This document shows positions 6,244 to 16,275 of a stretch of DNA of 38,789 nucleotides, in pieces. The first letter of the stretch is position 1. The number at the start of each line of letters is the position of its first letter. Below the pieces are notes generated by a model, which saw only the letters and a list, made by a program, of their open reading frames with translations, had not been told where the DNA came from and ran no database searches. The position numbers and the translations under genes are program-made. Origin of the DNA: an uncultured Bacteroidia bacterium (lineage in GTDB: Bacteria > Bacteroidota > Bacteroidia > Bacteroidales > UBA932); the NCBI GenBank assembly GCA_902790635.1, contig CADASN010000017.1, positions 1 through 38,789 on the forward strand, given 5' to 3'.

Positions 6244-9237
6244 TTATGGAGTGATAGGGGGGTCAACTGTCCAGCCAGAAGGGATACCGTGGTCACCCGT
6301 TGTCCAGCTTTCATTATTGCCATTTCTGACAAAAGTCCCTCCGGCACTACGATCTCCTACCCATTTATTGGTATACCTATAATCACTTCCAACTTTTACA
6401 GAGACATCAGTTGTGGTCAAACACTTGATATAGTTCAGCTTCTTGCAACTGTAGAACATATATCGATAGCAATTGGGACTGGAAGAAATATCCTCCACGA
6501 GCAGGTCCGGAGCATGTTCAATATTTGTATACTGGAACATACCACGGTAACAATCTTCGGCCAGTGTAGTGGCAGGTAGTAAGTTATTTGGTATGGTAGC
6601 CAGGCTGGTGCAGTGGGAGAACATATCCTCAAAACATCCTTTCGACAAGGTTAAAGTACCGCCGAAGAGCGGTCCCGTGAGTTCAGTAATAGAAGTGCAA
6701 CTTTGGAACATCTGGTAACAGACCCGGACGCTCCCCGTCCAATTCACTTCAGCAGGGAAGGATGGAATGGACTCTAGCTTAGTGCATCCAAAAAACATTT
6801 GTTGATAGGCAGACGTTCCTAGCGTAGTGGCCAGCAAAGATGGAGGCGTAACCAATGCTTTACAGTTGTAGAACATCTGGTTATAGGCGGACTCTGGTAT
6901 AGTGGTAGCCGGCAAGGAGGGAGCAGAGACTAAGGCAGTGCAGCCATAAAACATCTGATAGTATGCTTGCTTGAACAGCTCGGTAGCCGGGAGCGTGGCG
7001 GGCGGATTCTGCAGGCGAGTACAACCGCGGAACATCTCTTGGCACCCGCTTGTGCCAATGCTAGTGGCTGTAATGGCTGGCGAATCCATCAGCCATGCAC
7101 AGTTGTAAAACATCTTTATATACCCCGTAGCAGATACCGTAGCGGCGTTGAGGCTGGAAGGAGCGGCGCGCATCTGGGCGCAACCGCTGTACATCTCGTT
7201 GCAGCCGGAAGTCCCTATGGTTCCCGTCACGGAGAGCATTTCGGGCGCTTTGTTGAGTGCCGCACAGTTATAAAACATCTTATTGCAAGCTTGCTGGGGA
7301 ATGTCACCGCTGAAAGAAAAGGCATCCTGGGCTGTGAGAAGAACACTGCACTCGGAGAACATTTCAGAGAAACAATACTGTGCCAAAGTAACTGCATCTA
7401 TCTGGGGAGCAGCCGTGAGCGAACTACAGTTCTTGAACATGCTCGCATAGCAATAGTTGTTCATTGTCGTCGCCGGAAGCACGCTTGGCCCTTGTGTCAT
7501 GGATGAGCAATCGTTGAACATACTGTTGTATGCGTTTGCAGCCACTGTCACGGCAGGGAGATCAGGGGCTGCCGTCAGAGCTGTACATCCTGAAAACATA
7601 GACTGGCAGCCTTTACTTCTGACTTCCGTAGCCGAGATTTCCGGGGAAAGGAGCAAAGATGTACATCCCTGGAACATTTCCATAAAATTAGAATTGGATC
7701 CGTTTACAGGATTTACAGCTAAATGGCTGGGAGGAGTAGCCATCGCCGTGCAGCCGTAGAACATCCCACGATAACCCTCCGTTGCGATGGTGCCGTTAGC
7801 CGGCAGTTCCGGGGCAGCCGTCAACGCCGTACAGCCTTGAAACATCTGATAACAAGCCTTGGAAGGGATATCGGCGGCAAAGCCCCCATCGTCATTGGCA
7901 AATTCCGGGGCGCGCGTAATACTCGAACCGTAGAACATCTGCTGGTAGCAGCTCTGCGCAAGCGTCTGGGCAGATAACAATAACGGACGGGCCGGATGAA
8001 TATCCAGATTGGTCATCTCTCTGAAAGTGCCTTCCAGCGCATTGTTGTTGGATCCGCTGAAAGCGGTTTTTTTATTATAAGACCCATCGCAGAACAGGCT
8101 CATAATATCTCCATAGATATAACAGGGACCCGTGCTGGTAAACAACGGGGTGGTTCCATCACTGTTCTGGTATTTGTCTCCCTTGCCCTGTACTTTCACA
8201 CTTTGGCCGGCGGCCAAAGAAAATGATGGAGTAACAGATACATTCGTCCACGTCACTCCGTCGGAACTGTACTGGAGTCCATAGGTGGAATCCCGGAATG
8301 TGGTCGTGAATTCAATGGTGGTGGCCGCATCCCTTGCCTGGATGGTAAAATAGGTCAGGTTAAGGAAGGTCTTGGCTACATTATAGTAGCGGTTGCCCTG
8401 CAGGGGAACGGAGGCAAGAGACTTCATCAGATTGAACGAGCCGCCGTCCGAAACAATCAATTTGGCTCCGGACAGTGTTATGGTCTCACCAGGGAAAGCA
8501 GCTACAAAACTGGCTTTATGATTGGTATCCGGACTAACGGAGGACTTGGTGAAGAGCGTAGTCTCACCGCTCCCGCCGAAATCATTCTTTACGGAGACGG
8601 TCAGGGATGCCGGTACATCGTCGTCGAATGACAGGTCAAACAACAGAAAGGCCGTTTCTTGAACCAAAGAGAAGGACGGATTGCCGTACGTGGCATCGGC
8701 CTTGAAGGTGCTGTATTTCTGGACAGCCTCTTTGAAGGTGGAAGCAAAGCCATCTCCGAAATTGGGACCGCTGGCAATTTTGCCGTCATTGTTCTCGACA
8801 AATGTATAAACCCCGTTTTCCCGTTGCGTCTTGCTCACCAGCGTGGCAGTAATGACCAAGTCATTCGCCGGCCGTTCCGGTTCAAATCTACCGGACGATG
8901 GAGCAGTCTCGACAAAATACATCAAATCTCCCTCAAACACTGCCGTAGTAGCACCGGCACCGGAAATCAGGAAAAGATAGCCATACAAGTCATTCCCGCC
9001 AGTGGTTTTATCCACCACATAGAGCAAATCGTCCCTTTCAAAAAGATAGTGGCGGTCGATGGCATCCAGGGTAGCTTTGGTCTCTGCACTGCAGGAGACG
9101 GAGGCGCTGTAGTGAACCTTAGTCCATACGCCGTCCCGGAAGCCTTCTGGCTCCGCTTCCGGCTGCTTCTGGCATGCGAGCGGAAGCAGGGAAAACAACA
9201 GGATGATAATCAGATACTTGAAAGTGATTCTACGCAT
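6244..9237 (-). CDS. BspA-like leucine-rich-repeat surface lipoprotein
   Basis: 997 aa with a lipoprotein signal (MRRITFKYLII...LLPLAC, Cys22). Residues about 30-330 are a beta-rich adhesin-like region whose start resembles fimbrillin-type lipoproteins. From about 420 to 930 there are 19 repeats of 26-29 residues with core CYxxMFxxCTxLxxAPxLPAxT, typical of the BspA/DUF285 leucine-rich-repeat family that mediates surface binding. It closes with KWVGDRSAGGTFVRNG...GIPSGWTV, the usual C-terminal cap of Bacteroidales members. It begins 10 nt after the DUF4906-like gene and so belongs to the pilus operon; a role as extra adhesin at or near the tip is inferred. There is no sorting domain, so surface exposure would follow the lipoprotein route. 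Confidence 0.85.
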   Translation of the reverse strand: MRRITFKYLIIILLFSLLPLACQKQPEAEPEGFRDGVWTKVHYSASVSCSAETKATLDAIDRHYLFERDDLLYVVDKTTGGNDLYGYLFLISGAGATTAVFEGDLMYFVETAPSSGRFEPERPANDLVITATLVSKTQRENGVYTFVENNDGKIASGPNFGDGFASTFKEAVQKYSTFKADATYGNPSFSLVQETAFLLFDLSFDDDVPASLTVSVKNDFGGSGETTLFTKSSVSPDTNHKASFVAAFPGETITLSGAKLIVSDGGSFNLMKSLASVPLQGNRYYNVAKTFLNLTYFTIQARDAATTIEFTTTFRDSTYGLQYSSDGVTWTNVSVTPSFSLAAGQSVKVQGKGDKYQNSDGTTPLFTSTGPCYIYGDIMSLFCDGSYNKKTAFSGSNNNALEGTFREMTNLDIHPARPLLLSAQTLAQSCYQQMFYGSSITRAPEFANDDGGFAADIPSKACYQMFQGCTALTAAPELPANGTIATEGYRGMFYGCTAMATPPSHLAVNPVNGSNSNFMEMFQGCTSLLLSPEISATEVRSKGCQSMFSGCTALTAAPDLPAVTVAANAYNSMFNDCSSMTQGPSVLPATTMNNYCYASMFKNCSSLTAAPQIDAVTLAQYCFSEMFSECSVLLTAQDAFSFSGDIPQQACNKMFYNCAALNKAPEMLSVTGTIGTSGCNEMYSGCAQMRAAPSSLNAATVSATGYIKMFYNCAWLMDSPAITATSIGTSGCQEMFRGCTRLQNPPATLPATELFKQAYYQMFYGCTALVSAPSLPATTIPESAYNQMFYNCKALVTPPSLLATTLGTSAYQQMFFGCTKLESIPSFPAEVNWTGSVRVCYQMFQSCTSITELTGPLFGGTLTLSKGCFEDMFSHCTSLATIPNNLLPATTLAEDCYRGMFQYTNIEHAPDLLVEDISSSPNCYRYMFYSCKKLNYIKCLTTTDVSVKVGSDYRYTNKWVGDRSAGGTFVRNGNNESWTTGDHGIPSGWTVDPPITP
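6440..7957 (-). repeat. tandem array of 19 LRR-coding units (78-87 nt)
   Basis: Each unit encodes MFxxC followed by a LPAT-like strand. Units are diverged at the DNA level but keep the register, and the antisense word GAACATnT recurs at nearly regular spacing across the region. Unequal recombination could change copy number without breaking the frame. Confidence 0.75.
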
Positions 9238-9247
9238 AAACTAAGTT

Positions 9248-12200
9248 TTATAAGTTGCCTCCGAATTGGGGATCCTCTTTAAAATCACTGTTTCCACTAC
9301 GGGTGGTGGAGAATTCTCCGTTATAGACTACCCGCACGAAACGATAGATGGCGCGGGAGCGATGGTTTCCCTCTGCGGCACCCACATACAGGGTTCGCGC
9401 GTTTGTAAGCTGGTCCAGTACTGCCTGAACTTTAGCCTGGTTGGCATCTGTAAACTTGGAGATTTCCATCAGATTGTTGTTCCAGAAAACACCATCCTTG
9501 TCCAGACGGATATGCAGGGGTGTGTCGTGCTCTACCGTGACATAATTGATGCCCTCATATCCATGATTTTTATCCGTCGCATCCCAAACGGGGTCAAAAG
9601 TCAGCAGTTCTCCAGAGGTCATGCCTACGGGCACAGCCGGATAATAGACATGGAAGGAGTTGTTGGTCCAGGTGATATCGCTGACGCCGAAACTGATGAG
9701 GTTGTCCAAGCCGACACTTAAATACTTGCTGAGATACTCGGGGTTCCCGTATTCTGGATTGCTAGGACCAAAACGAGTATATGGCTCCTCTGACAAGGCA
9801 TAAACTGCCTTATACACGCAGCGGGAGATATCCATATCCGTCTCGATGAAGTCTCCGGAAGCGAAGTCCAGCCCCTGGATCATCTCTCGTTTCCACTTAT
9901 ATGCGTCGTCAGCAATATCATCGGCGTCATCGACTTCAGCCCAGTTTACGCTGCTCATCGGATCGTAATTCACCTTCAAAACATCCATGGAGACTTCCTC
10001 CGAACGGGTGGTTAATCCGTCGCAGACAGCTTCCAACTGGAAGGTGTAGGTGCCCGTCTTGAGCGTGCCCGGAGTGTAATGGTAGATTGTGCTGGAATAA
10101 GTGGGACTGCCGGACAGGGTGATCTCTTCCCGTACGGTCCGCTTGTCCGGGCTGGTGATGCGGAGCACCCATTTTGTCACAGGTGTGTCGATATGGGATG
10201 CCGAGGCAAGGATGGGGAAGGAGGTGACCGGGGCGCCGTCATACTCGCAGGGGAGCAGCTTGAGGGAGGTATAGAGTTCTGACACCACGCGGATGGGTGC
10301 GTCGAAGGTGCGCTCGATACCGGCAGCGTTGCGCACGATGGCCCTGACCGTCATGAAACCATAGACAGGAATACTGGCCGGGAGCGTGCGTTTGATAGTC
10401 TGGCGAAGTTCCGTACCGGACAATTCCAAACCGTCGTTAGACAATTCTATTTCACGCTTGTTGCCGGAGGCATCAGTATAGCAAACCTTCAGAATAACAG
10501 ATCGGATCACGGATGCCATGGAATGGAAGTAGAGGTCTATCTCCATATCTTCTCCTGTACGTCGGTGTTCGTTGTCGGTGACGGTGATTTGCCCTGTGAT
10601 ATCCCCAATCATGTTGTCGTCCCGAACGCAGCGGATGTCCATGCGAGGTTTATTCTCATTGTCATTGTCATTCTGCATCCAGATGCGGAAATCGGACTTG
10701 GTGAAAACCCAGCCAATCTTTCCGGTTTCCCCTGTGGTCCGCCTGCTTCCAAGGACGCCCCGGGAATAAAAGGAACGGCAGGGGTATGCTTTGTCATCTG
10801 TCCAATAATCAGTAGGGAGCAACGACACCATCATAACGAGCTCCGTCATGTTGGGCACCCGATACCCCGGAGGGCAATAATCGTTATGCACCGTGATGTT
10901 GGCATTCATGGTTTTCTGATAACCATAGTCGGTCCTGCTGCCACGCTCGTCTTTGTTCTGAGCGGTAAGGCGCAGATAGACCCGGTTGTTCATGGAATTT
11001 TCGTCGCTGTAGGGAAGGTCCTCCGCGGTGTATTCTCGGATGGACTTGGCATTCAATCGGCTGAAGCGGAGGGTATAGGAGCCGTCTTCGTTGGGCCAGG
11101 CCTTGCCGTTCGGGTCCTGTCCTTGTTCGAAGTCATAGTATTGGTCCACGAATTTGTCATAGGGCGCGTAGGTAATTTCTTTCGTATTACCCTTGTCCTG
11201 GAAGGTACCCACATTGCGGACGCAACGGACGGTGGCTACCTTGTCCCGTACCGTAAGGTTAAAATTTCCGAAAACCCTGTCATAATTGGATTTGGTGGCG
11301 CCTTCTTCCGCACGGATGATACGGGGCTGATTCATAGTAGAACCGCTCGGAATGATGGTGCTGGAAATGGTTAGCGAGCGCCATTTCTCTTGCTCTGCCG
11401 CGCTGTTGCCGGTTATCGTTTCGTCAATGGGCTGGTATAGGCGAGCCGTCTGGGATAAGGCATCTTTGCCGATCCACAGGCCCACCAGCTGATTGATGGA
11501 GGCCGTGTACCAGCGGATCTCATCCTGGTTGATGACCCCGTCCCCGTTGTTGTCCCGGTTGCGGGCCATGCAGGAATAGGCCTGGTAGAAATAATCGTTC
11601 TTGAGTTCGGGCGTGTTGTTATCCACTTCGAACGCCATATAGTCCGTCCAATGTTTTTCAGTGCCGGAGGCAATGCCCCATATGCCCGCCGTGTTAAGGC
11701 GTCCGTTTTCGTCGTCGTTATAAAGATGTGCATCTGCCGGTACTCCGCTCCACCAGCGCCATCCGTCTCCTCCCAGATGCTTCCATGCAAATTCGTCCGT
11801 GTGCTCCACGGCCCAGAGGGAGCTGAGGTCGGGCGCATATATATTATAGATGGTCTGCATGGACTGCTGGATGATGGAGTGGCTGGAGACAATGACGTCG
11901 CTCTGGCGGTCTTCGCTGATCTGCGTGTTGGACAGGATGTGGAGCTCCCGCGGCTTGGCGTTTACGAATTCCCGCCATAATTCAGGATTAAGTACTCCGG
12001 TCAAGGGATCCGGTGCATGCGTTGTGCTATTTTTTTCATAGGTTCTCGGGTCCCGCTCGTAGTAGTATTCGTTTATGTAAGCCGTGAACCGGATATGTTT
12101 TTCGCTGTCGAATTTGTTTTCACTGCCACTGGCTTCGCTTTGATTCTGTATGAAAATAAAATTGATCAGCTGGTTGATATCGATCAGTTCCGGAGGAGTT

Positions 12201-13999
12201 TCGTTTCCGGTTGAAGGGACCCAGTTGGGATTATAGTTGCCACGCTTGTCGGTATCATTTAGACCGGGATACTTTTTGCGGGCGGTAAGGTATTTCCCGC
12301 CCTCCATTTTGTTTAAGGAGAATAAAATCCACTGATAATCAGGATAGACATTCTCACTGGCCGGCAATTGATAAAGACCACTGGCATGGTCAAATTCGCC
12401 ACCCCCGGTATAGAAGGGGGTTTTGACATACCAGGAGACTTTTTGTCTTCTTTTCCAGTCAGGAGCAGTGTCGTTTCCCAGATCGCTGTCGTATCGGAAA
12501 TCCAGGCTGTGGTATTCGTAATGGGCGTCGCTGTTGATAATTCCATCCGTGGTAAGCAACAACGACCCTTCCTGACCAGGTTCCCGCTCAAATCTGTTTG
12601 TGCCTTGTCCGTCGGATCCTCTCACTTCCACGGAGATGCTTTCCGAGTTATTAACTGTAATGTCATAAGTGTAAGAATGGCCGCGGTAAGTGCTGTAATT
12701 GTCGAAGTCTCCGGAATTAGAATTAGTAAAATCCCCTAGGTGAACCGTAAAGCGAGCCTCTGAAGTGAGTGCAGCGGCTTTCCCGCTATCGCCCAAGCGT
12801 TCAATACCGAGGCTTGATAAAGTCAAAACCAGGTCGAACGTGACGTAAGAAGCTTCTTTTCGTGCAAATACCCAGTCTCCGTTGATTACATAGCCACTGT
12901 GCTCTGGATCGGCATCTTTTTTCTGGAATTCACGCAGATAATACTTGCTACTATAAGCTGAGGCGTCAACATCCGGATCATTGACTGATTTTTTCGGTGT
13001 CTGGCGGTTCTCAAGCATATAGAAGCAGAACACATCATAATTGATACCGTTCTCAGCCTCTTTCCCTTCAAAGTAAGCCTCTTGCGCATCAAAGTAATCC
13101 TCCGGGTCACGAATGTCCCGCACATATTCGGAATCAATGTCTCTTGGGATGAGATAGCTCCATTCCGGGAGCATACAGGCTTGCCAATGACGCGGAGTGA
13201 CAGCGTCAATATTCTCCGTGTTGTGTGTGATTCGGAATTTGACCTTGGCGTCCAGTTTGGTTAACTGGATCTGGTAGTCGGGTTTATTATTGGATCCGTC
13301 ATTGGCTTTGTTCGTACCGTCGTAGTAGATGGGGTTGTTTTTGTTGTTTATGTATCCCCAGACCATATCACCGGTATTCACCGTCTTTGTGCCTAGCATC
13401 AGGAACAGGTCGTTTCGGTTCACGACATTCTGCTCCAGTTTGACCTTAACTCCTTTCAGTTCTTCCAGCGTCTGAATTCCCGACAGGCGCTGGAGCGCAT
13501 CTTGGTCATCCAGGGAAGTAACGGTATTGGTCAGATTGGTCAGCACGACGAGTGTGCAGTTTTCCTTGGATTCGGTCGAGATCTTGACGACGCCGCGGGT
13601 CTGCTTGTTTTTCAGACTTGCATTATTGCTGGTGATATCGCTGACGGTCACGTTGTCCACATACCAGCCTTCGTTTTTTTGGTCCACCAGGGTGGAGAGT
13701 TCCGGGATCAGGTGCTCATAGGTGAAATAGCGTCCATAGAGTTTCTTCCCGCCGTCTCCACCTGTTTCAGGGCAGAAAATCAAGACATATAGGTCATGCA
13801 CGCGCGATTCGTCCACGCGGGAAGCTTCAGCTTTGGTCCCGACAGAGACATCATACTCTTCTTCTGCGCCGAAACTGAGATACATGGTGACTGGCTCCCC
13901 TTCCGGCACACTATAACCTGCATCAAATTGCTCCTTGATGCAGGAAACGGCACTCAGCAAGGTGGTGACCAAAAGAAATATGATGGAGAATCTTCTCAT
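9248..13999 (-). CDS. large DUF4906-like fimbrial tip lipoprotein
   Basis: 1583 aa with lipoprotein signal MRRFSIIFLLVTTLLSAVSC (Cys20). The N-terminal half matches the layout of DUF4906-type Bacteroidales fimbrial tip proteins, with the early segment ...VHDLYVLIF and later LDAKVKFRI. Residues 816-827 (DNNGDGVINQDE) form a complete EF-hand calcium loop followed by IRWYTASINQL, a recurrent feature of this family. Around 1042-1130, CPPGYRVPN...IRCVRD resembles the C-type-lectin-like or Fib_succ paralogous modules. The last 400 residues look like Ig-like beta domains. It starts 3 nt after gene 7 and lies 10 nt before the LRR gene. Probable role: adhesive cap of a type V pilus. Confidence 0.75.
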   Translation of the reverse strand: MRRFSIIFLLVTTLLSAVSCIKEQFDAGYSVPEGEPVTMYLSFGAEEEYDVSVGTKAEASRVDESRVHDLYVLIFCPETGGDGGKKLYGRYFTYEHLIPELSTLVDQKNEGWYVDNVTVSDITSNNASLKNKQTRGVVKISTESKENCTLVVLTNLTNTVTSLDDQDALQRLSGIQTLEELKGVKVKLEQNVVNRNDLFLMLGTKTVNTGDMVWGYINNKNNPIYYDGTNKANDGSNNKPDYQIQLTKLDAKVKFRITHNTENIDAVTPRHWQACMLPEWSYLIPRDIDSEYVRDIRDPEDYFDAQEAYFEGKEAENGINYDVFCFYMLENRQTPKKSVNDPDVDASAYSSKYYLREFQKKDADPEHSGYVINGDWVFARKEASYVTFDLVLTLSSLGIERLGDSGKAAALTSEARFTVHLGDFTNSNSGDFDNYSTYRGHSYTYDITVNNSESISVEVRGSDGQGTNRFEREPGQEGSLLLTTDGIINSDAHYEYHSLDFRYDSDLGNDTAPDWKRRQKVSWYVKTPFYTGGGEFDHASGLYQLPASENVYPDYQWILFSLNKMEGGKYLTARKKYPGLNDTDKRGNYNPNWVPSTGNETPPELIDINQLINFIFIQNQSEASGSENKFDSEKHIRFTAYINEYYYERDPRTYEKNSTTHAPDPLTGVLNPELWREFVNAKPRELHILSNTQISEDRQSDVIVSSHSIIQQSMQTIYNIYAPDLSSLWAVEHTDEFAWKHLGGDGWRWWSGVPADAHLYNDDENGRLNTAGIWGIASGTEKHWTDYMAFEVDNNTPELKNDYFYQAYSCMARNRDNNGDGVINQDEIRWYTASINQLVGLWIGKDALSQTARLYQPIDETITGNSAAEQEKWRSLTISSTIIPSGSTMNQPRIIRAEEGATKSNYDRVFGNFNLTVRDKVATVRCVRNVGTFQDKGNTKEITYAPYDKFVDQYYDFEQGQDPNGKAWPNEDGSYTLRFSRLNAKSIREYTAEDLPYSDENSMNNRVYLRLTAQNKDERGSRTDYGYQKTMNANITVHNDYCPPGYRVPNMTELVMMVSLLPTDYWTDDKAYPCRSFYSRGVLGSRRTTGETGKIGWVFTKSDFRIWMQNDNDNENKPRMDIRCVRDDNMIGDITGQITVTDNEHRRTGEDMEIDLYFHSMASVIRSVILKVCYTDASGNKREIELSNDGLELSGTELRQTIKRTLPASIPVYGFMTVRAIVRNAAGIERTFDAPIRVVSELYTSLKLLPCEYDGAPVTSFPILASASHIDTPVTKWVLRITSPDKRTVREEITLSGSPTYSSTIYHYTPGTLKTGTYTFQLEAVCDGLTTRSEEVSMDVLKVNYDPMSSVNWAEVDDADDIADDAYKWKREMIQGLDFASGDFIETDMDISRCVYKAVYALSEEPYTRFGPSNPEYGNPEYLSKYLSVGLDNLISFGVSDITWTNNSFHVYYPAVPVGMTSGELLTFDPVWDATDKNHGYEGINYVTVEHDTPLHIRLDKDGVFWNNNLMEISKFTDANQAKVQAVLDQLTNARTLYVGAAEGNHRSRAIYRFVRVVYNGEFSTTRSGNSDFKEDPQFGGNL

Positions 14000-14002
14000 A
14001 CG

Positions 14003-15223
14003 TTAATTGAAAATAACCTTTGGGTTGTGTGGCGTCCAGTTGTTGACAATGAAGTTGAAAGAGACATTGCCTCCTTTACTGATGGTGGTCTCAATCTGGA
14101 GATATTGGTTGCGGCTTAGGGCCAGGATGTCCTGTGAGTACCTGTTGTGGATGGGAAGGTCGGTGAAGGTTTTCTCTTCATAGGTCGAGGAATTATCTGG
14201 ATCGTAATTCTCAGCAGAGGCCTTTTTTATACGGAAAGATATATCGCAGAGGTAGCGCTTCCCGGCAGAAGGTACGGACTGCATCGGGGCAATGCTGGGG
14301 AAGAACAGCAGCGGACTGTCAAAGGCATCTTTGACTCGTTCGTCCACATCAGTAGTAGCCGGGTTGTCAGCGGCCGGAAACTGAATCAAATTGGCGATGG
14401 CTGCGGTCGTGGATGTGTCGTAATCGCGGTAATTGTCATCTTTGCCGTCCGTGTTGGAGTCGCCGCGTTCTACGAAGTCGGGATCCCTTTGGAAAAGCCA
14501 AGCCTGCCGGGTGTCCATGTCTTTGAACTTGATCTGGCAGTTATGCAAGTCCAGCGCCGCTCCCGTCAAATTTATGAAACTGAGCTGAACCTTGGCAACG
14601 CAGCGGAGCATCTCAAGTTCCAGCAGGCCGTTGAATTTTCCGTATAAGCCTTGAGCCACATTGAGAGTACCCATAGCGGAAAGGGGCATGCGGCCTCCAA
14701 CCTCGGGGGAAGCGTCGGCGGCATTCAAGTCGATTATTAAGTCGTTCAGTTCAGAAATGGATGAGATTGAACTCAAGTCAGGGATGTTTATGGTGCCGCC
14801 GGATCCGCCCTTATTGGCGACAGCAAAAACGGAATAGGAGCCAACTTGCCCCGCTGTAAAGTTGAAGGAAATGGAAAGGGTTGTAGCCCGCCCTATACCA
14901 GCAGTAGTCCCTTCAACATAATCGTTTTCGACGAGAGTTCCGTCGCCAGGATAGCGTTTGATGATTCCATCTTCGTTTGCGATAAAAATGACCAGGTCTG
15001 GGGTGACGGTTACATCCGGCGGAGTCCCGCTTTCCACTGCAGTGCAATAGATGCCGCCGCCGTCGGCCACGTTGCCATCGCCCGGTGTCTCCGCGCGCGT
15101 AGCGGGCTCTCCGGCATGGAAGGTCAGCGTAACTGTACCACCGGCTGGTTCTTCAATGCGGTGGCAAGCCGCGCTGAAGAGTGTGACTGCACCGAGCAGT
15201 AATATGAGATGTTTCCTTGTCAT
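14003..15223 (-). CDS. FimA/Mfa-type minor fimbrillin
   Basis: 406 aa with lipoprotein signal MTRKHLILLLGAVTLFSAAC (Cys20). Early residues TVTLTFHAGEPATRAETPG give a strand followed by an Arg, the position where type V pilins are usually cleaved. The middle LLELEMLRCVAKVQLSF matches the RxVAKV strand of P. gingivalis FimA-like proteins. It ends in SRNQYLQIETTI...FNFIVNNWTPH. The start was set at 15223 because its ATG overlaps the TGA of the upstream gene (ATGA), which implies translational coupling; the longer frame from 15262 would add 13 residues before the signal peptide. It lies just before the DUF4906 gene, where anchor or adaptor pilins commonly sit. Confidence 0.75.
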   Translation of the reverse strand: MTRKHLILLLGAVTLFSAACHRIEEPAGGTVTLTFHAGEPATRAETPGDGNVADGGGIYCTAVESGTPPDVTVTPDLVIFIANEDGIIKRYPGDGTLVENDYVEGTTAGIGRATTLSISFNFTAGQVGSYSVFAVANKGGSGGTINIPDLSSISSISELNDLIIDLNAADASPEVGGRMPLSAMGTLNVAQGLYGKFNGLLELEMLRCVAKVQLSFINLTGAALDLHNCQIKFKDMDTRQAWLFQRDPDFVERGDSNTDGKDDNYRDYDTSTTAAIANLIQFPAADNPATTDVDERVKDAFDSPLLFFPSIAPMQSVPSAGKRYLCDISFRIKKASAENYDPDNSSTYEEKTFTDLPIHNRYSQDILALSRNQYLQIETTISKGGNVSFNFIVNNWTPHNPKVIFN

Positions 15224-16272
15224 ATCATCAAACCGGGTGTTTGTGCGGGAATGTCTTCCCACTTGGTAGTGATCACATTGACCAGAACGCCGCCATTCAG
15301 CATAATATGGACTTCATAGACATAAACATGGCCCGGTTCCCACTGGGAAATGGGAGCGCCGGTGCTTTTGTTTACAATGTCTTTCAATGGGATGGGATCA
15401 GGTGTGTACTCGTTATATACACCGGTGACGTCGTCCCGGAATGTCACGACCAGTGACGGAGAGTCGTCAGTTTCCAGATTCTGCGGGATAAGAAGGTCAT
15501 AGAAACCGCAATCGTAAGTATCGACATATTTGGCCGGCTCCAGCCAGGGCTTGGCGTAGTTTCTGTCTTCGCCGAATTGTTTTTGATGCGTACGCTCCCT
15601 GTTGTCCGTCCGGAAGGTAAACATTTTGGCGAATTCGTCCCAATATCCCAGGATGTCGGCGCTAACGATGAGGTCGTCGAAGCCGAAAGAGGTAATAACG
15701 AACTTCTGACTTCCGGAGTCACGATAGAATATCACTTTGATAGCACTGAGCATATGCTGGAAATCCAGCTGGACGACATCGCTGGGATTCTCGTCCGTGA
15801 CCCTTCGCCGGGTACCTGCCATCAGAAGGTCCTGTTGAGAGACTCTGGGATCATAATGGACAGACAGGCAGAAGGCTGAACTGCTGGTTGGGGCAGTGCT
15901 GACCGCTCCGCTGATCGTGCTGGGCACTGCGAGGAAGTCATACCAGTCATTATCCGTCCAATTCCATCTCTTTTTAGGGGAATAGGTCCACACATGATTT
16001 GTTGCATCGGTAAGCTCAACAGGTTCGCCAGTGAAAATCTGTCCTTCCTCATTGTGCCAGGCGAAAACTTTGATGACATCATGCTCGTTAAATTCCGTGC
16101 GGTGGTCCAAAGAAGTGACGCCGCTCTTGGTCTCCTCCACAAGTTGGACGCTGCTGGCCGAGAAGCGAATCTCCCCCCCGTCAACATCAAGGTCGCGCTG
16201 CTTCGTACAACCCGGCACAAAAAGAGCAGTGATTGTAAAGACAAAAACTATATGATGGATTCGCAGATACAT
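15220..16272 (-). CDS. fimbrillin family lipoprotein 4
   Basis: 350 aa with lipobox VPGC (Cys22). After the signal, GEIRFSASSVQLVEETKSG is the usual fimbrillin donor-strand region. The chain keeps the shared internal landmarks of its three paralogs: an aromatic WxxDxYDFLAVPS strand, QQDLLMAG and LDFQHMLSAIKVIF. It begins 3 nt after gene 5 and shares 4 nt (ATGA) with gene 7. It is the most diverged of the four, probably an accessory subunit. The shared core suggests the two-domain beta-sandwich pilin fold. Confidence 0.7.
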   Translation of the reverse strand: MYLRIHHIVFVFTITALFVPGCTKQRDLDVDGGEIRFSASSVQLVEETKSGVTSLDHRTEFNEHDVIKVFAWHNEEGQIFTGEPVELTDATNHVWTYSPKKRWNWTDNDWYDFLAVPSTISGAVSTAPTSSSAFCLSVHYDPRVSQQDLLMAGTRRRVTDENPSDVVQLDFQHMLSAIKVIFYRDSGSQKFVITSFGFDDLIVSADILGYWDEFAKMFTFRTDNRERTHQKQFGEDRNYAKPWLEPAKYVDTYDCGFYDLLIPQNLETDDSPSLVVTFRDDVTGVYNEYTPDPIPLKDIVNKSTGAPISQWEPGHVYVYEVHIMLNGGVLVNVITTKWEDIPAQTPGLMI

Positions 16273-16275
16273 AGG

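Noticed and set aside
6440-7957. CRISPR-like regular repeats
   Set aside because: The periodicity is protein-coding LRR units with diverged DNA, not identical repeats with unique spacers.
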